This document shows positions 6,514 to 14,048 of a DNA stretch of 15,353 bases, one piece after another; position 1 is the stretch's first letter, and every line of letters begins with the position of its first letter. The notes under the pieces were generated by a model. The model did not search any database, was not told where the DNA came from, and saw nothing but the letters and a program-made list of their open reading frames with translations. The position numbers were made by a program, and so were the translations under genes. Source of the stretch: Lysobacterales bacterium (GTDB taxonomy: Bacteria; Pseudomonadota; Gammaproteobacteria; Xanthomonadales; S139-57); the NCBI GenBank assembly GCA_026993285.1, contig JALWTZ010000325.1, positions 1 to 15,353 on the forward strand. The letters run 5' to 3'.

Positions 6514-7374
6514 ATGACACTCCGACACCCTGAAGGTGCCGGTTTGGGTTTCCGGCGGGCCCTGGTGGGCCCGCTGGATGCTTGGCTGGATCAGCATGCA
6601 TCCCTGCCGGTGGATTTTTTCGAAATAGCGCCCGAGAACTGGCTGGGCATGGGTGGCCGTTTTGCGGCTGACCTGCGGCGCTATACCGAAAGGTTCCCCT
6701 TTGTGGCTCATGGCTTGTCGTTGTCACTGGGTGGTTTTGAGCCGCTGGATGAGCCCTTCCTGCACCGGGTGCGCCGCTTTCTCGATGAACATGGCATTGC
6801 GGTGTACTCCGAGCATTTGAGCTACTGCAGTGACACGGGGCATTTGTATGATCTCATGCCGATCCCCTTCACCGAGGAGGCGGTGGCGCATGTGACAGAG
6901 CGCATCCTGCGCACCCAGGAAATCGTGGGCAGGCCGCTGGCCATCGAAAATGTCAGCTTCTACGCCATGCCCGAAGGTGAAATGTCCGAACTGGAATTTC
7001 TTCTGGAAGTATTGCAACAGGCCGATTGCCAGCTGCTGCTGGATGTCAACAATATCCATGTCAACGCTGTCAATCATGGCTATGATGCGGAAAGCTTTCT
7101 GCAGGCCATCCCCGCAGAACGCATCTGCTACGGGCATATAGCCGGCCACTATCAACAGGAAGAAGACCTCATCATCGATACCCACGGTGCCACGGTGATC
7201 GACCCGGTTTGGCAACTGCAGCAACAGGCTTTCGAACAGCATGGGGTCTATCCGGTTTTGCTGGAGCGGGATTTCAACTTTCCGCCCCTGGAAGAACTGT
7301 TGCAGGAAGTGGCCCATATTGCCCGGCTGCAGGCAGCGCCTCCCTCATCGGCCAGGTCGGGAACCGCAGGATGA
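6514..7374 (+). CDS. hvfB: HvfB-type DUF692 / MNIO RiPP maturase
   Basis: A 286-residue multinuclear non-haem iron-dependent oxidase (DUF692, TIM-barrel; relatives MbnB and TglH). It is expected to use iron and O2 to rearrange the cysteine of each EGKCG in the neighbouring precursor. Family metal-ligand motifs are all present: VAHG (H66), SEHLSY (H101), IENVS (E145), LLDVNN (D177), NHG (H188), GHIAGH (H208), DTHG (D222, H224) and LLERD (E251). Length and the N-terminal GLGFRR are typical. ATG 6514 is 8 bp after hvfA and has no clear ribosome-binding site, so translation is probably coupled to hvfA. The last bases overlap the next start as ATGA. Confidence 0.93.
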   Translation: MTLRHPEGAGLGFRRALVGPLDAWLDQHASLPVDFFEIAPENWLGMGGRFAADLRRYTERFPFVAHGLSLSLGGFEPLDEPFLHRVRRFLDEHGIAVYSEHLSYCSDTGHLYDLMPIPFTEEAVAHVTERILRTQEIVGRPLAIENVSFYAMPEGEMSELEFLLEVLQQADCQLLLDVNNIHVNAVNHGYDAESFLQAIPAERICYGHIAGHYQQEEDLIIDTHGATVIDPVWQLQQQAFEQHGVYPVLLERDFNFPPLEELLQEVAHIARLQAAPPSSARSGTAG

Positions 7375-8129
7375 AGACCTTTCAGCAGACACAGGCGGCT
7401 TTTGCCGCCCGTATTCGTGACCCACGGGCACATCCCGTGCCTGCGGGCATTCCCGAAAAGCGGATGGCCGTCTACGAAACCTTGTTCTTCAACAATCTGG
7501 AAGATCTGCTTTCCAGCAATTTTCCCGTATTGCATGAAGTGCTGGCAGAGCGCTGGCTGGAGCTTGTGCGTGCCTTTCTGCGCCACCATCGCTGCCAGAC
7601 ACCGCTGTTTGCGGAAATTCCCCGTGAATTCATACAGTTTCTCCATGAACATGCCGAATCACTGGAACTGCCGCCTTTCTCCGAAGAACTGGCCCACTAC
7701 GAATGGGCGGAAATGGGCCTGGCCGCCGCCCGGGAAGATCTGGAATCCTTGCGCGCGCTGCAGGGCGTTTCTGTTGAAGGCGATGTGATGAAAGGTGTGC
7801 CGGTTCTGTCACCATTGGCCTGGGTACTCAGTTATCAATGGCCGGTGCATGAAATCTCGGTGGACTACCAGCCGGAAACGGCTCTGGAGCAACCGGTCTG
7901 GCTGCTGGTCTGGCGGGATGGAAACCTGAAAGTGCAGTTCGCCTGGATCAATGAAACCGTGGTCTGGTTGTTGCAGCACCTGCAAACCGGCAAGCACTCC
8001 GGGCAGGCGCTGGTTCAACAACTGGCCGCGCATTTGCAGCGAGAGGATTTGGCAACCCTGCAAACATTCACCCGTTCCTTGCTGGAAGATTACCTGCAGC
8101 GGGATGTACTGTTGGGAGTACGCACATGA
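7371..8129 (+). CDS. hvfC: HvfC-type DUF2063 partner of the MNIO maturase
   Basis: A 252-residue protein of the HvfC/BufC type. The N-terminal DUF2063-like part (about residues 5-100) has the family pattern of an FQQTQAAFAARIRD start, then MAVYETLFFNNLEDLLSSNF and a conserved WLELVRAFLRHH. In related systems it presents or recognises the precursor for the DUF692 enzyme. The C-terminal half (about 105-250) is a second domain, possibly winged-helix like (VWLLQHLQTG), which I cannot assign further. ATG 7371 overlaps the hvfB stop in ATGA; the frame is open to 7209 but the upstream part is a shadow of hvfB. Its stop overlaps the next start, again as ATGA. Confidence 0.88.
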   Translation: MKTFQQTQAAFAARIRDPRAHPVPAGIPEKRMAVYETLFFNNLEDLLSSNFPVLHEVLAERWLELVRAFLRHHRCQTPLFAEIPREFIQFLHEHAESLELPPFSEELAHYEWAEMGLAAAREDLESLRALQGVSVEGDVMKGVPVLSPLAWVLSYQWPVHEISVDYQPETALEQPVWLLVWRDGNLKVQFAWINETVVWLLQHLQTGKHSGQALVQQLAAHLQREDLATLQTFTRSLLEDYLQRDVLLGVRT

Positions 8130-8797
8130 CCAGCATGAGAAGGCTATGGCTGGAGTTGACCGCGCGGCTGGAAGGCACCGGACGCTATCTCTCCTTTTTC
8201 TTCCTCCGCCTGATACTGGCCTGGGAGTTCTGGGAAGGCGGCTACTCCAAGCTCAATGGAGAAAACTGGTTTGACAGTATTCCCTGGGCTGACTGGCAGA
8301 TGGGCTTTCCCTTTCCGGTCAACCTGCTGCCGGTGGAAGTCAACTGGTATCTTTCCATGGGGGCCGAGCTGCTGTTCAGTGTGTTGTTGTTGCTGGGGCT
8401 GGGTACCCGCTTCGCTGCTTTTGGCCTGCTGGTTGTTGACAGCATCGCCATCGCTGCGGTGCATTGGCCCGCGCACTGGTCGTCACTGGCTGAGCTCTGG
8501 CAGGGCTATGTGATCAGCGCGGGGGATTACGGCAACTTCAAGCTGCCCCTGCTGTTTGCCATCATGCTGCTGCCACTGGTCTTTCATGGTGCCGGCAAGC
8601 TCAGCCTGGACCACTGGATACTGCAGCACTGGATTGGGCGCAAGCCACACCCGCGTGACGATCTCCCCGCCTGGGGCCTGGCTGCAGGCATTATCGGCCT
8701 GTTTGTGGTCTTTCTCATGCCCTGGGTGGGGGCGGCGCTGCTGCTGTTTGCCCTTTTGGCCTTCGCACCCTGGCTGGTCAAGGCCATCCGCTACTGA
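8126..8797 (+). CDS. hvfX: HvfX-type DoxX-family membrane protein
   Basis: A 223-residue integral membrane protein of the DoxX family. Hydrophobic segments lie at about residues 22-38, 76-96, 97-112, 137-155 and 184-220. The conserved LRLILAWEFWEGGYSKLNG near the first helix and GDYGNFKLPLLF are typical of the DoxX proteins found beside DUF692/DUF2063 genes. Its exact role in these operons is not established; a redox or membrane-anchoring job in maturation or export is inferred. It is translationally coupled to hvfC (ATGA overlap) with GGGAG as ribosome-binding site. It ends the operon: rnt follows after 58 bp with a promoter-like sequence, but no terminator intervenes. Confidence 0.85.
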   Translation: MTSMRRLWLELTARLEGTGRYLSFFFLRLILAWEFWEGGYSKLNGENWFDSIPWADWQMGFPFPVNLLPVEVNWYLSMGAELLFSVLLLLGLGTRFAAFGLLVVDSIAIAAVHWPAHWSSLAELWQGYVISAGDYGNFKLPLLFAIMLLPLVFHGAGKLSLDHWILQHWIGRKPHPRDDLPAWGLAAGIIGLFVVFLMPWVGAALLLFALLAFAPWLVKAIRY

Positions 8798-8819
8798 AAG
8801 CCGGCCGCAGCCGCTTGCC

Positions 8820-8848
8820 TTGTGAGTTCCGGGGGCTTCGGGTATTCT
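8820..8848 (+). promoter_or_regulatory. Probable rnt promoter
   Basis: TTGTGA (8820-8825), a 17-nt spacer and TATTCT (8843-8848). The expected transcription start falls at about 8855-8856, that is on or next to the rnt ATG, and no ribosome-binding site lies before that ATG. Confidence 0.5.
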
Positions 8849-8855
8849 GCGCCGC

Positions 8856-9494
8856 ATGTCTGACCCTACGCGTATCTCCCGCCGTTTTCGCGGTTTTCTC
8901 CCGGTGGTCATCGATGTGGAAACCGGTGGTTTTGACCACCGGCGCGATGCCCTGCTGGAAATTGCCGCCAGCATCATTCACATGGATGAAGATGGCCGCC
9001 TGCAGCCGGGCGAGATCATTGCTGCCAATGTGGTGCCCTTTGCCGGTGCCAATATCGACCCCCGCGCGCTGGAAATTACCGGCATTGACCCCACGCACCC
9101 TTTTCGCAACGCCCTGGATGAGCGTGATGCGCTGAAGAAAATCTTCCAGCCCGTGCGTGAAGCGCTCAAGCAAACCGGTTGCCAGAAAGCCATTCTGGTG
9201 GGGCACAACGCGGCCTTCGACCTGGCCTTTCTCAATGCCGCCATTGCCCGTACGGGCATCAAGCGCAATCCCTTCCACCTGTTCAGCACCTTCGATACCG
9301 TTTCACTGGCCGGGTTGGCCTTCGGGCAGACGGTACTGGCCAAGGCCGCGCAGGCCGCCGGGCTGGGATGGGACAATGACGCCGCGCATTCCGCCATCTA
9401 TGACACCCGGCAGACAGCGGCATTGTTCTGTGAAGTGGTCAATCGCTGGCATGCAGCCGGGCTGACGCCTGATTCGGAAACTGGCTTGTCCTGA
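8856..9494 (+). CDS. rnt: Ribonuclease T
   Basis: A 212-residue DEDDh 3'-5' exoribonuclease that trims the CCA end of tRNAs and the 3' ends of stable RNAs in the cytoplasm. The catalytic residues are visible: D20 and E22 in VVIDVETGG, D122 in GHNAAFDLAF, and H178 and D183 in AHSAIYDT. Length is close to that of E. coli RNase T (215). The ATG at 8856 gives the usual N-terminal extension before the first motif; it lacks a Shine-Dalgarno sequence. Linkage of rnt, a grxD-like gene and sodB is also found in enterobacteria. Confidence 0.95.
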   Translation: MSDPTRISRRFRGFLPVVIDVETGGFDHRRDALLEIAASIIHMDEDGRLQPGEIIAANVVPFAGANIDPRALEITGIDPTHPFRNALDERDALKKIFQPVREALKQTGCQKAILVGHNAAFDLAFLNAAIARTGIKRNPFHLFSTFDTVSLAGLAFGQTVLAKAAQAAGLGWDNDAAHSAIYDTRQTAALFCEVVNRWHAAGLTPDSETGLS

Positions 9495-9585
9495 GCGGGC
9501 AGGGTGGATTTCAACGCCCGTGGCAGGGCGGGTTCCGTGTTGTTGTGGTCGGGCAGTTCGGGGGAGTGGCGGTGACAGTCTACTG

Positions 9586-9918
9586 TTAGCTGGCCTTCTG
9601 CCATTGCTGGTGAATGGAGGCCAGCATGCGGCACAGCTCGCCCCGTTCGGCCAGCTCCTGCATCACTTCATGGCCACCGATCAGTTCCCCCTGCAGATAC
9701 AGCTGGGGAAAGCCTTCCAGGTTGGCGTATTTGGGCAGAAAGGCGCGGATTTCCGGATCCCGGGTGATGTCCACCGTGAATACCTGCTCGGTACAGCCAT
9801 TCAGGGCCTGCAGGGCAAGCATGGAGCTTTCGCTCAAGGGCCGGCGCTTGTTACCTTTCATGAACAGAACCACGGGATGCTGTTGCACCAGTTGTTCAAT
9901 GCGTCGAATCGCGTCCAT
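9586..9918 (-). CDS. Monothiol glutaredoxin (Grx4/GrxD) homologue lacking the CGFS cysteine
   Basis: A 110-residue protein with the monothiol-glutaredoxin fold: VVLFMKGN at residues 16-23, TRDPEIRAFLPKYANLEGFP, then QLYLQGELIGG at 72-82. In true Grx4 proteins the CGFS motif follows MKG by about six residues and binds glutathione or a 2Fe-2S cluster. Here that place reads PLSESS (27-32), so the active cysteine is serine, and the GGCD motif is GGHE (81-84). The DNA was read twice and is clear. Redox and cluster-carrier chemistry of the classical kind is therefore unlikely; a scaffold role or a degenerating paralogue is possible. A strong AAGGAGG ribosome-binding site precedes ATG 9918, which argues that it is still expressed. 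It is divergent from sodB, and TATACT (minus strand, 9944-9949) may be its -10 box. Confidence 0.88.
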   Translation of the reverse strand: MDAIRRIEQLVQQHPVVLFMKGNKRRPLSESSMLALQALNGCTEQVFTVDITRDPEIRAFLPKYANLEGFPQLYLQGELIGGHEVMQELAERGELCRMLASIHQQWQKAS

Positions 9919-9999
9919 TTCGGTCCTCCTTTCAGGGCTGCCCAGTATAGCCAGCCACAGATTAACAATGCGTTTACGAAAGCCCCTACCAGCGGGTTA

Positions 10000-10028
10000 T
10001 TGTCAATGGTGGCGGGAACTCCTACACT
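10000..10028 (+). promoter_or_regulatory. Probable sodB promoter
   Basis: TTGTCA (10000-10005), a 17-nt spacer and TACACT (10023-10028). The start would be near 10035, leaving a leader of about 34 nt with AGGAGAG as ribosome-binding site. Confidence 0.55.
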
Positions 10029-10068
10029 GGCACCCCCCAAGAAAAACCGAAGTATCAGGAGAGAACCC

Positions 10069-10647
10069 ATGAGTTTTGAATTGCCCCCCTTGCCCTATGA
10101 GCAAAACGCCCTGGAACCGCATATTTCCGCGGAGACCCTGGAATATCACTACGGCAAGCACCACCAGACGTATGTCACCAACCTGAACAACCTGACCGCC
10201 GGCAAGCCGGAAGCGGACATGAGCCTGGAAGAGCTGATCAAGACCAGCTCCGGCGGTGTGTTCAACAACGCGGCCCAGGTCTGGAATCACAGCTTCTACT
10301 GGAACTGCCTGTCACCCAACGGTGGTGGTGCGCCCACTGGCGCGCTGGCCGAGGCCATCGACCAGGCCTTTGGCTCCTTCGAAAAGTTCAAGGAGCAGTT
10401 TTCCACCTCGGCGGCCACCAATTTTGGTTCCGGCTGGACCTGGCTGGTGAAAAAGGCCGATGGCAGCCTGGCCATCGTCAATACTTCCAATGCCGGCAAC
10501 CCCATGACCGATGGTGACACCCCGCTGCTGACCTGTGATGTCTGGGAGCATGCCTACTACATCGACTACCGCAACGCGCGGCCCAAGTATGTGGAATCCT
10601 TCTGGAACCTGGTCAACTGGGAATTCGTGGCCTCCAACTTCTCCTGA
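10069..10647 (+). CDS. sodB: Iron superoxide dismutase
   Basis: A 192-residue cytoplasmic superoxide dismutase, exactly the usual FeSOD length. Metal ligands are H27 (EYHYGKHH), H74 (WNHSFYW), D157 and H161 (DVWEHAYY). FeSOD-specific marks are FNNAAQVWNHSFYW, with Q70 as second-sphere glutamine, and SAATNFGSGW. It dismutates superoxide to O2 and H2O2. ATG 10069 follows AGGAGAG; the frame is open back to 9520, but that part is antisense to the glutaredoxin gene. Monocistronic: its own promoter and a strong terminator bracket it. Confidence 0.97.
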   Translation: MSFELPPLPYEQNALEPHISAETLEYHYGKHHQTYVTNLNNLTAGKPEADMSLEELIKTSSGGVFNNAAQVWNHSFYWNCLSPNGGGAPTGALAEAIDQAFGSFEKFKEQFSTSAATNFGSGWTWLVKKADGSLAIVNTSNAGNPMTDGDTPLLTCDVWEHAYYIDYRNARPKYVESFWNLVNWEFVASNFS

Positions 10648-10671
10648 GGCACATCCGCCTGAGGTTGAACG

Positions 10672-10697
10672 AAAAAGGCCGGTGATCCGGCCTTTTT
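10672..10697 (+). terminator. Terminator after sodB
   Basis: AAAAAGGCCGG (10672-10682), loop TGAT, CCGGCCTTTTT (10687-10697). The 11-bp stem is perfect and could act in both directions. Confidence 0.92.
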
Positions 10698-10754
10698 CAT
10701 GCCTGCCGCTTTCATGCCGTGCTGGTGCACGCGGTGGATCGGAAAGGGCGGGTG

Positions 10755-10783
10755 TTTCCCATTGGCCGCAGAGGGAGTAGAAT
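10755..10783 (+). promoter_or_regulatory. Possible promoter of the bamC-pcnB-folK-panBC run
   Basis: TAGAAT (10778-10783) is a good -10 box. The best -35 at 17 nt spacing is the weak TTTCCC (10755-10760). It lies 33 bp before the BamC-like start. Confidence 0.35.
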
Positions 10784-10816
10784 GCGGCGCTTTGAATCCA
10801 AGATGGTTCCGGTACG

Positions 10817-11395
10817 ATGCGAAAATTGTTGATCCTGCCTGCGGTTGCACTGGTTCTGGCCGGTTGCAGTACCTTTCGGACAACACCGGAATACACCCAG
10901 GCTGAAAGTGTACCGCCGTTGACGGTACCAGATGGCCTGAATGCACCGGACACCTCGCAGGCCTACCAGGTACCGCCCGGCCCCCGTGGTGTGCTCTCGG
11001 AAGAGGATGTGCGCCCGCCGCAAGTGCTGACTTCCACCCGCGCCACCGCCGAGGGCTTTGTCAGCCAGGTGCTGCAAGTGCACGATCAACCCGCCAGTGT
11101 CTGGCGTCGTCTGGGCTTTGCCCTGCCGCGTATCGGTGTCAAGGTCTTGAGCAAGGATGCGGACAAGCGCCGTTATCAGGTGGCTGAAACCGTGCGCGTG
11201 CCCATCCAGCGCGGCTGGTTGTCACGTATCTTCCTGTTCTGGAAGCCCAAATACCGGGATGTGGATGCCATTTACCTGCTGGAAGTGCGTCCGCAAGAGG
11301 ATATCAGCCGGATCTTCATCGGTCTGGGCAATGCGGAGGCCAGTGAGGAACGGGCAAAGGCATTGCTCAAGTTGTTGAAACTGCGCCTTGGCTGA
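10817..11395 (+). CDS. bamC: BamC-like outer-membrane assembly lipoprotein, short form
   Basis: A 192-residue lipoprotein. Residues 1-16 are a type II signal peptide with lipobox LAGC and lipidation site C17; +2 is serine, which fits outer-membrane sorting. A Pro-rich unstructured stretch (about 20-70, including PPLTVPDGL) is followed by one helix-grip-like domain (about 78-192, beginning VLQVHDQPASVWRRLGFAL). This matches BamC, whose N-terminal tail binds BamD, but E. coli BamC has 344 residues and two such domains, so this copy has a single one. It sits one base before the pcnB ATG. An assignment as another small lipoprotein with the same fold cannot be excluded. Confidence 0.65.
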   Translation: MRKLLILPAVALVLAGCSTFRTTPEYTQAESVPPLTVPDGLNAPDTSQAYQVPPGPRGVLSEEDVRPPQVLTSTRATAEGFVSQVLQVHDQPASVWRRLGFALPRIGVKVLSKDADKRRYQVAETVRVPIQRGWLSRIFLFWKPKYRDVDAIYLLEVRPQEDISRIFIGLGNAEASEERAKALLKLLKLRLG

Positions 11396-11396
11396 A

Positions 11397-12731
11397 ATGC
11401 TGAAACAGATTTCCCGACTCGCCAAACGCTGTCAGCAGGTACTGGGTGGCAAGTCCCGCCAGGCTGTCGGTGAACTCCGGCGTCATTCGGCCCGTGATCT
11501 GGGCCTGAACGAAAAGGCCATTTCTTCAGCCGCCATCAAGGTGCTTGGCCGATTGCATCAGCAGGGTTTTCAGGCCTGTCTGGTGGGTGGTGGCGTCCGG
11601 GATCTGCTCCTGGGCCGTCATCCCAAGGATTTCGATGTGGCCACCGATGCCCGCCCGGAGGAAGTGCGGGAAATCTTCCGCAACAGCCGCATCATTGGCC
11701 GGCGTTTCAAGCTGGTGCATGTGCGTTTTGGTCGTGAAATCATCGAAGTGGCCACTTTCCGTGGCAGTGCCGACAATGGCAAGGGGGACCGTCACCTGCA
11801 GGGCGGGCGGCTGGTCCGGGACAATGTCTATGGCTCCATCGAAGACGATGCCCTGCGGCGGGATTTTACCGTCAACGCGCTCTATTACGATTACGCCAGC
11901 AAGGAAGTGCTGGATTTCGCCGGTGGGCTGGATGATCTCAATCGCCGCCGGCTGTGCCTGATCGGCAAGCCCGAACAGCGCTATCAGGAAGATCCGGTAC
12001 GCATGCTGCGTGCGGTGCGCTTTGCCGCCAAGCTGGGGTTGGAAATGGATCCGTCCGTGCGGGAACCCATTCCGAAAATGGCCGGTCAACTGGCCGATAT
12101 CGCTCCGGCACGGCTGTTTGACGAAATGCTCAAGCTGTTCATGGCCGGCCATGCCGAAACCACCTGGCAGATGCTGGTGGAACATGGCCTGTTTCAGCAG
12201 CTCTTTCCGCAGACCTGGGCCAGCATGGAACAGCGTTCGCGGCATGATCTGCTTTTGCAGGCCTTGCGCAATACTGACGAACGCATACAGCAGGGCAAGC
12301 CGGTTACTCCGGGTTTTCTCGCTGCGGCGTTGCTCTGGTACCCGTATCAGGATCGTTTTCAAAGCCTGCTGGATGAGGGCCTCAAACCCCACGATGCCAT
12401 GCATGAAGCGGCCGAACAGGTCATTACCCGGCAAGTGCGCCGGGTGGCCATTCCACGTCGTTTCACCACCATGACCCGGGAAATCTGGCTGCTGCAGCCA
12501 CGCTTTCGTCACCATGCCGGCAAGCGGGCCTGGCGGCTTCTGGAACACCCCCGTTTTCGGGCGGCCTATGACTTCCTCCTGTTGCGCGGGCTGGAAGAGG
12601 AAGATTGCGCCCGCGAGGCGGCCTGGTGGACCGAAACCCAGCAACTGGAAGGGGGCGCGCTGAAAAAACGCCTGACACCACCGCGCAAGCGGCGCAAGCC
12701 AAGAGCACCTGCTTCCGACAACAATGGCTAG
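11397..12731 (+). CDS. pcnB: Poly(A) polymerase I
   Basis: A 444-residue nucleotidyltransferase that adds 3' poly(A) tails and so promotes RNA decay. The catalytic core shows LVGGGVRDLLLG (62-73) and PKDFDVAT (76-83) with metal-binding D78 and D80, then GRRFKLVHV (101-109). The long all-alpha C-terminal part ends in a basic tail (RKRRKPR). That tail and the length near 450 separate it from CCA-adding enzymes. I chose ATG 11397, one base after the upstream stop; TTG 11388 would add three residues. Its last 8 bp overlap folK, the usual gammaproteobacterial pcnB-folK arrangement. Confidence 0.94.
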   Translation: MLKQISRLAKRCQQVLGGKSRQAVGELRRHSARDLGLNEKAISSAAIKVLGRLHQQGFQACLVGGGVRDLLLGRHPKDFDVATDARPEEVREIFRNSRIIGRRFKLVHVRFGREIIEVATFRGSADNGKGDRHLQGGRLVRDNVYGSIEDDALRRDFTVNALYYDYASKEVLDFAGGLDDLNRRRLCLIGKPEQRYQEDPVRMLRAVRFAAKLGLEMDPSVREPIPKMAGQLADIAPARLFDEMLKLFMAGHAETTWQMLVEHGLFQQLFPQTWASMEQRSRHDLLLQALRNTDERIQQGKPVTPGFLAAALLWYPYQDRFQSLLDEGLKPHDAMHEAAEQVITRQVRRVAIPRRFTTMTREIWLLQPRFRHHAGKRAWRLLEHPRFRAAYDFLLLRGLEEEDCAREAAWWTETQQLEGGALKKRLTPPRKRRKPRAPASDNNG

Positions 12732-13221
12732 TGCCTATATCGGCCTGGGCGCCAATCTGGACGACCCCCGGCAACAATTGCGCGCGGCAGTACGGCAATT
12801 GCGTCAGGAACCGGCCAACAGCAGCCTGCGCTGCTCCTCCTGCTATCAAAGCGCACCCTGGGGTGATGCCGATCAGCCACTCTTTCTCAATGCCGTGGTT
12901 GCCGTGGAAACCACGCTGGAACCCCTGGCCTTGCTGGATTGCTGCCAGCGGATCGAACGGCAGCTGGGGCGGGTGCGCAACCCGGAGCGGCCCTGGGGGC
13001 CACGGCGGGTGGATCTGGACCTGCTGCTGTATGATAACGCGGTGATGGCCACGGAGCGCCTGACGCTGCCGCACCCGTGGATGGCTCAACGGGCTTTTGT
13101 GCTGCAGCCGCTGCTGGAACTCTGGCCCACGGCCTGCCTGCCGGATGGCACGGTACTGGCCGATGCGCTGGCCGCGCTGCCGGAACGCTGTACGCCATTG
13201 CCTGATTTCAGCCTGACCTGA
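12724..13221 (+). CDS. folK: 6-hydroxymethyl-7,8-dihydropterin pyrophosphokinase
   Basis: A 165-residue HPPK that transfers pyrophosphate from ATP to hydroxymethyl-dihydropterin in folate synthesis. Motifs are YIGLGANL (5-12), YQSAPWG (41-47), FLNAVV (54-59) and RRVDLDLLLYD (94-104), where D97 and D99 bind the two Mg ions. PHPWMAQRAFVLQPL (116-130) is the family C-terminal signature. The start overlaps the pcnB end by 8 bp, so translation is probably coupled. Confidence 0.96.
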   Translation: MASAYIGLGANLDDPRQQLRAAVRQLRQEPANSSLRCSSCYQSAPWGDADQPLFLNAVVAVETTLEPLALLDCCQRIERQLGRVRNPERPWGPRRVDLDLLLYDNAVMATERLTLPHPWMAQRAFVLQPLLELWPTACLPDGTVLADALAALPERCTPLPDFSLT

Positions 13222-13248
13222 ACGGTCGTCGAGTTCGAGGAAGCCGAG

Positions 13249-14046
13249 ATGAACCCAGCCATGACACTCAAACGCTTGCAGGCGATGAAAGGAGAAGGGC
13301 AGAAGATCACCTGCCTGACGGCCTATGATGCCACCTTTGCCCGTCTGTTCAGTGAACAGGGCGTGGACATGCTGCTGGTGGGCGACTCCCTGGGCATGAC
13401 CATCCAGGGGCAGGTCTCCACCGTGGGGGTCAGCGTGGACGACATGATCTACCACGCCCGTGCCGTGCGCGCCGGCAGCCCACAAGCCTGGATCATCGTT
13501 GACATGCCTTTTCTCAGTTATGCCGACCGGCCCACGGCCTTTGCCACGGCACGCCGGTTGATGGGCGAAGGGCAGGGCAACATGGTCAAGCTGGAAGGCG
13601 CCGGCCCCATGGTGGATATAGTTCAGGGCCTGAGCGAGCGGGGCGTGCCGGTATGCGCGCACCTGGGCCTGACCCCGCAATCGGTGGACAAGCTGGGCGG
13701 CTACCGCGTGCAGGGTCGGGATGAAGACGCCGCCACCCGCCTGCTGGTGGACGCCCGCACCCTGGAAGCCGCCGGTGCCGACCTGCTGGTGCTGGAATGC
13801 GTGCCCGCTGAGCTGGGGCGCAAGGTCAGCCAGTTGCTGGAAATCCCGGTCATCGGCATCGGCGCCGGGCCGGATTGTGACGGGCAGGTATTGGTCAGCC
13901 AGGACATGCTGGGCCTGACCGCCGGCAAGCTGCCACGCTTCGTGCGCAATTTCATGGCCGGGCAGGGTAGCGTGGCCGAGGCCGTGGCGGCCTATGTGGC
14001 GGCCGTGCGTGATGGCAGCTTTCCCGCCGCCGGGGAGTGCTACTGA
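13249..14046 (+). CDS. panB: Ketopantoate hydroxymethyltransferase
   Basis: A 265-residue enzyme that adds a hydroxymethyl group from methylene-tetrahydrofolate to alpha-ketoisovalerate, the first committed step to pantoate. Visible marks are LTAYDATFA (23-31), LLVGDSLGM (42-50) with metal ligand D46, VDMPFLSY (84-91) with D85, VKLEGA (113-118) with E116, and VLECVP (181-186) with catalytic E183. ATG 13249 follows GAGGAAG, 27 bp after folK; FolK feeds the folate cofactor pathway this enzyme draws on. panC begins 2 bp after its stop. Confidence 0.97.
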   Translation: MNPAMTLKRLQAMKGEGQKITCLTAYDATFARLFSEQGVDMLLVGDSLGMTIQGQVSTVGVSVDDMIYHARAVRAGSPQAWIIVDMPFLSYADRPTAFATARRLMGEGQGNMVKLEGAGPMVDIVQGLSERGVPVCAHLGLTPQSVDKLGGYRVQGRDEDAATRLLVDARTLEAAGADLLVLECVPAELGRKVSQLLEIPVIGIGAGPDCDGQVLVSQDMLGLTAGKLPRFVRNFMAGQGSVAEAVAAYVAAVRDGSFPAAGECY

Positions 14047-14048
14047 AC

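Noticed and set aside
9495..9585. Terminator between the convergent rnt and glutaredoxin genes
   Set aside because: Only a weak CGCCC/GGGCG stem without a T-tract was found.
9520..10068. Upstream extension of the sodB frame
   Set aside because: It is antisense to the glutaredoxin gene, and the sodB promoter lies inside it; ATG 10069 gives the exact family length.
14037..14048. GTG start for panC
   Set aside because: It overlaps the panB end and adds four residues absent from the usual N-terminus; ATG 14049 fits the family start.
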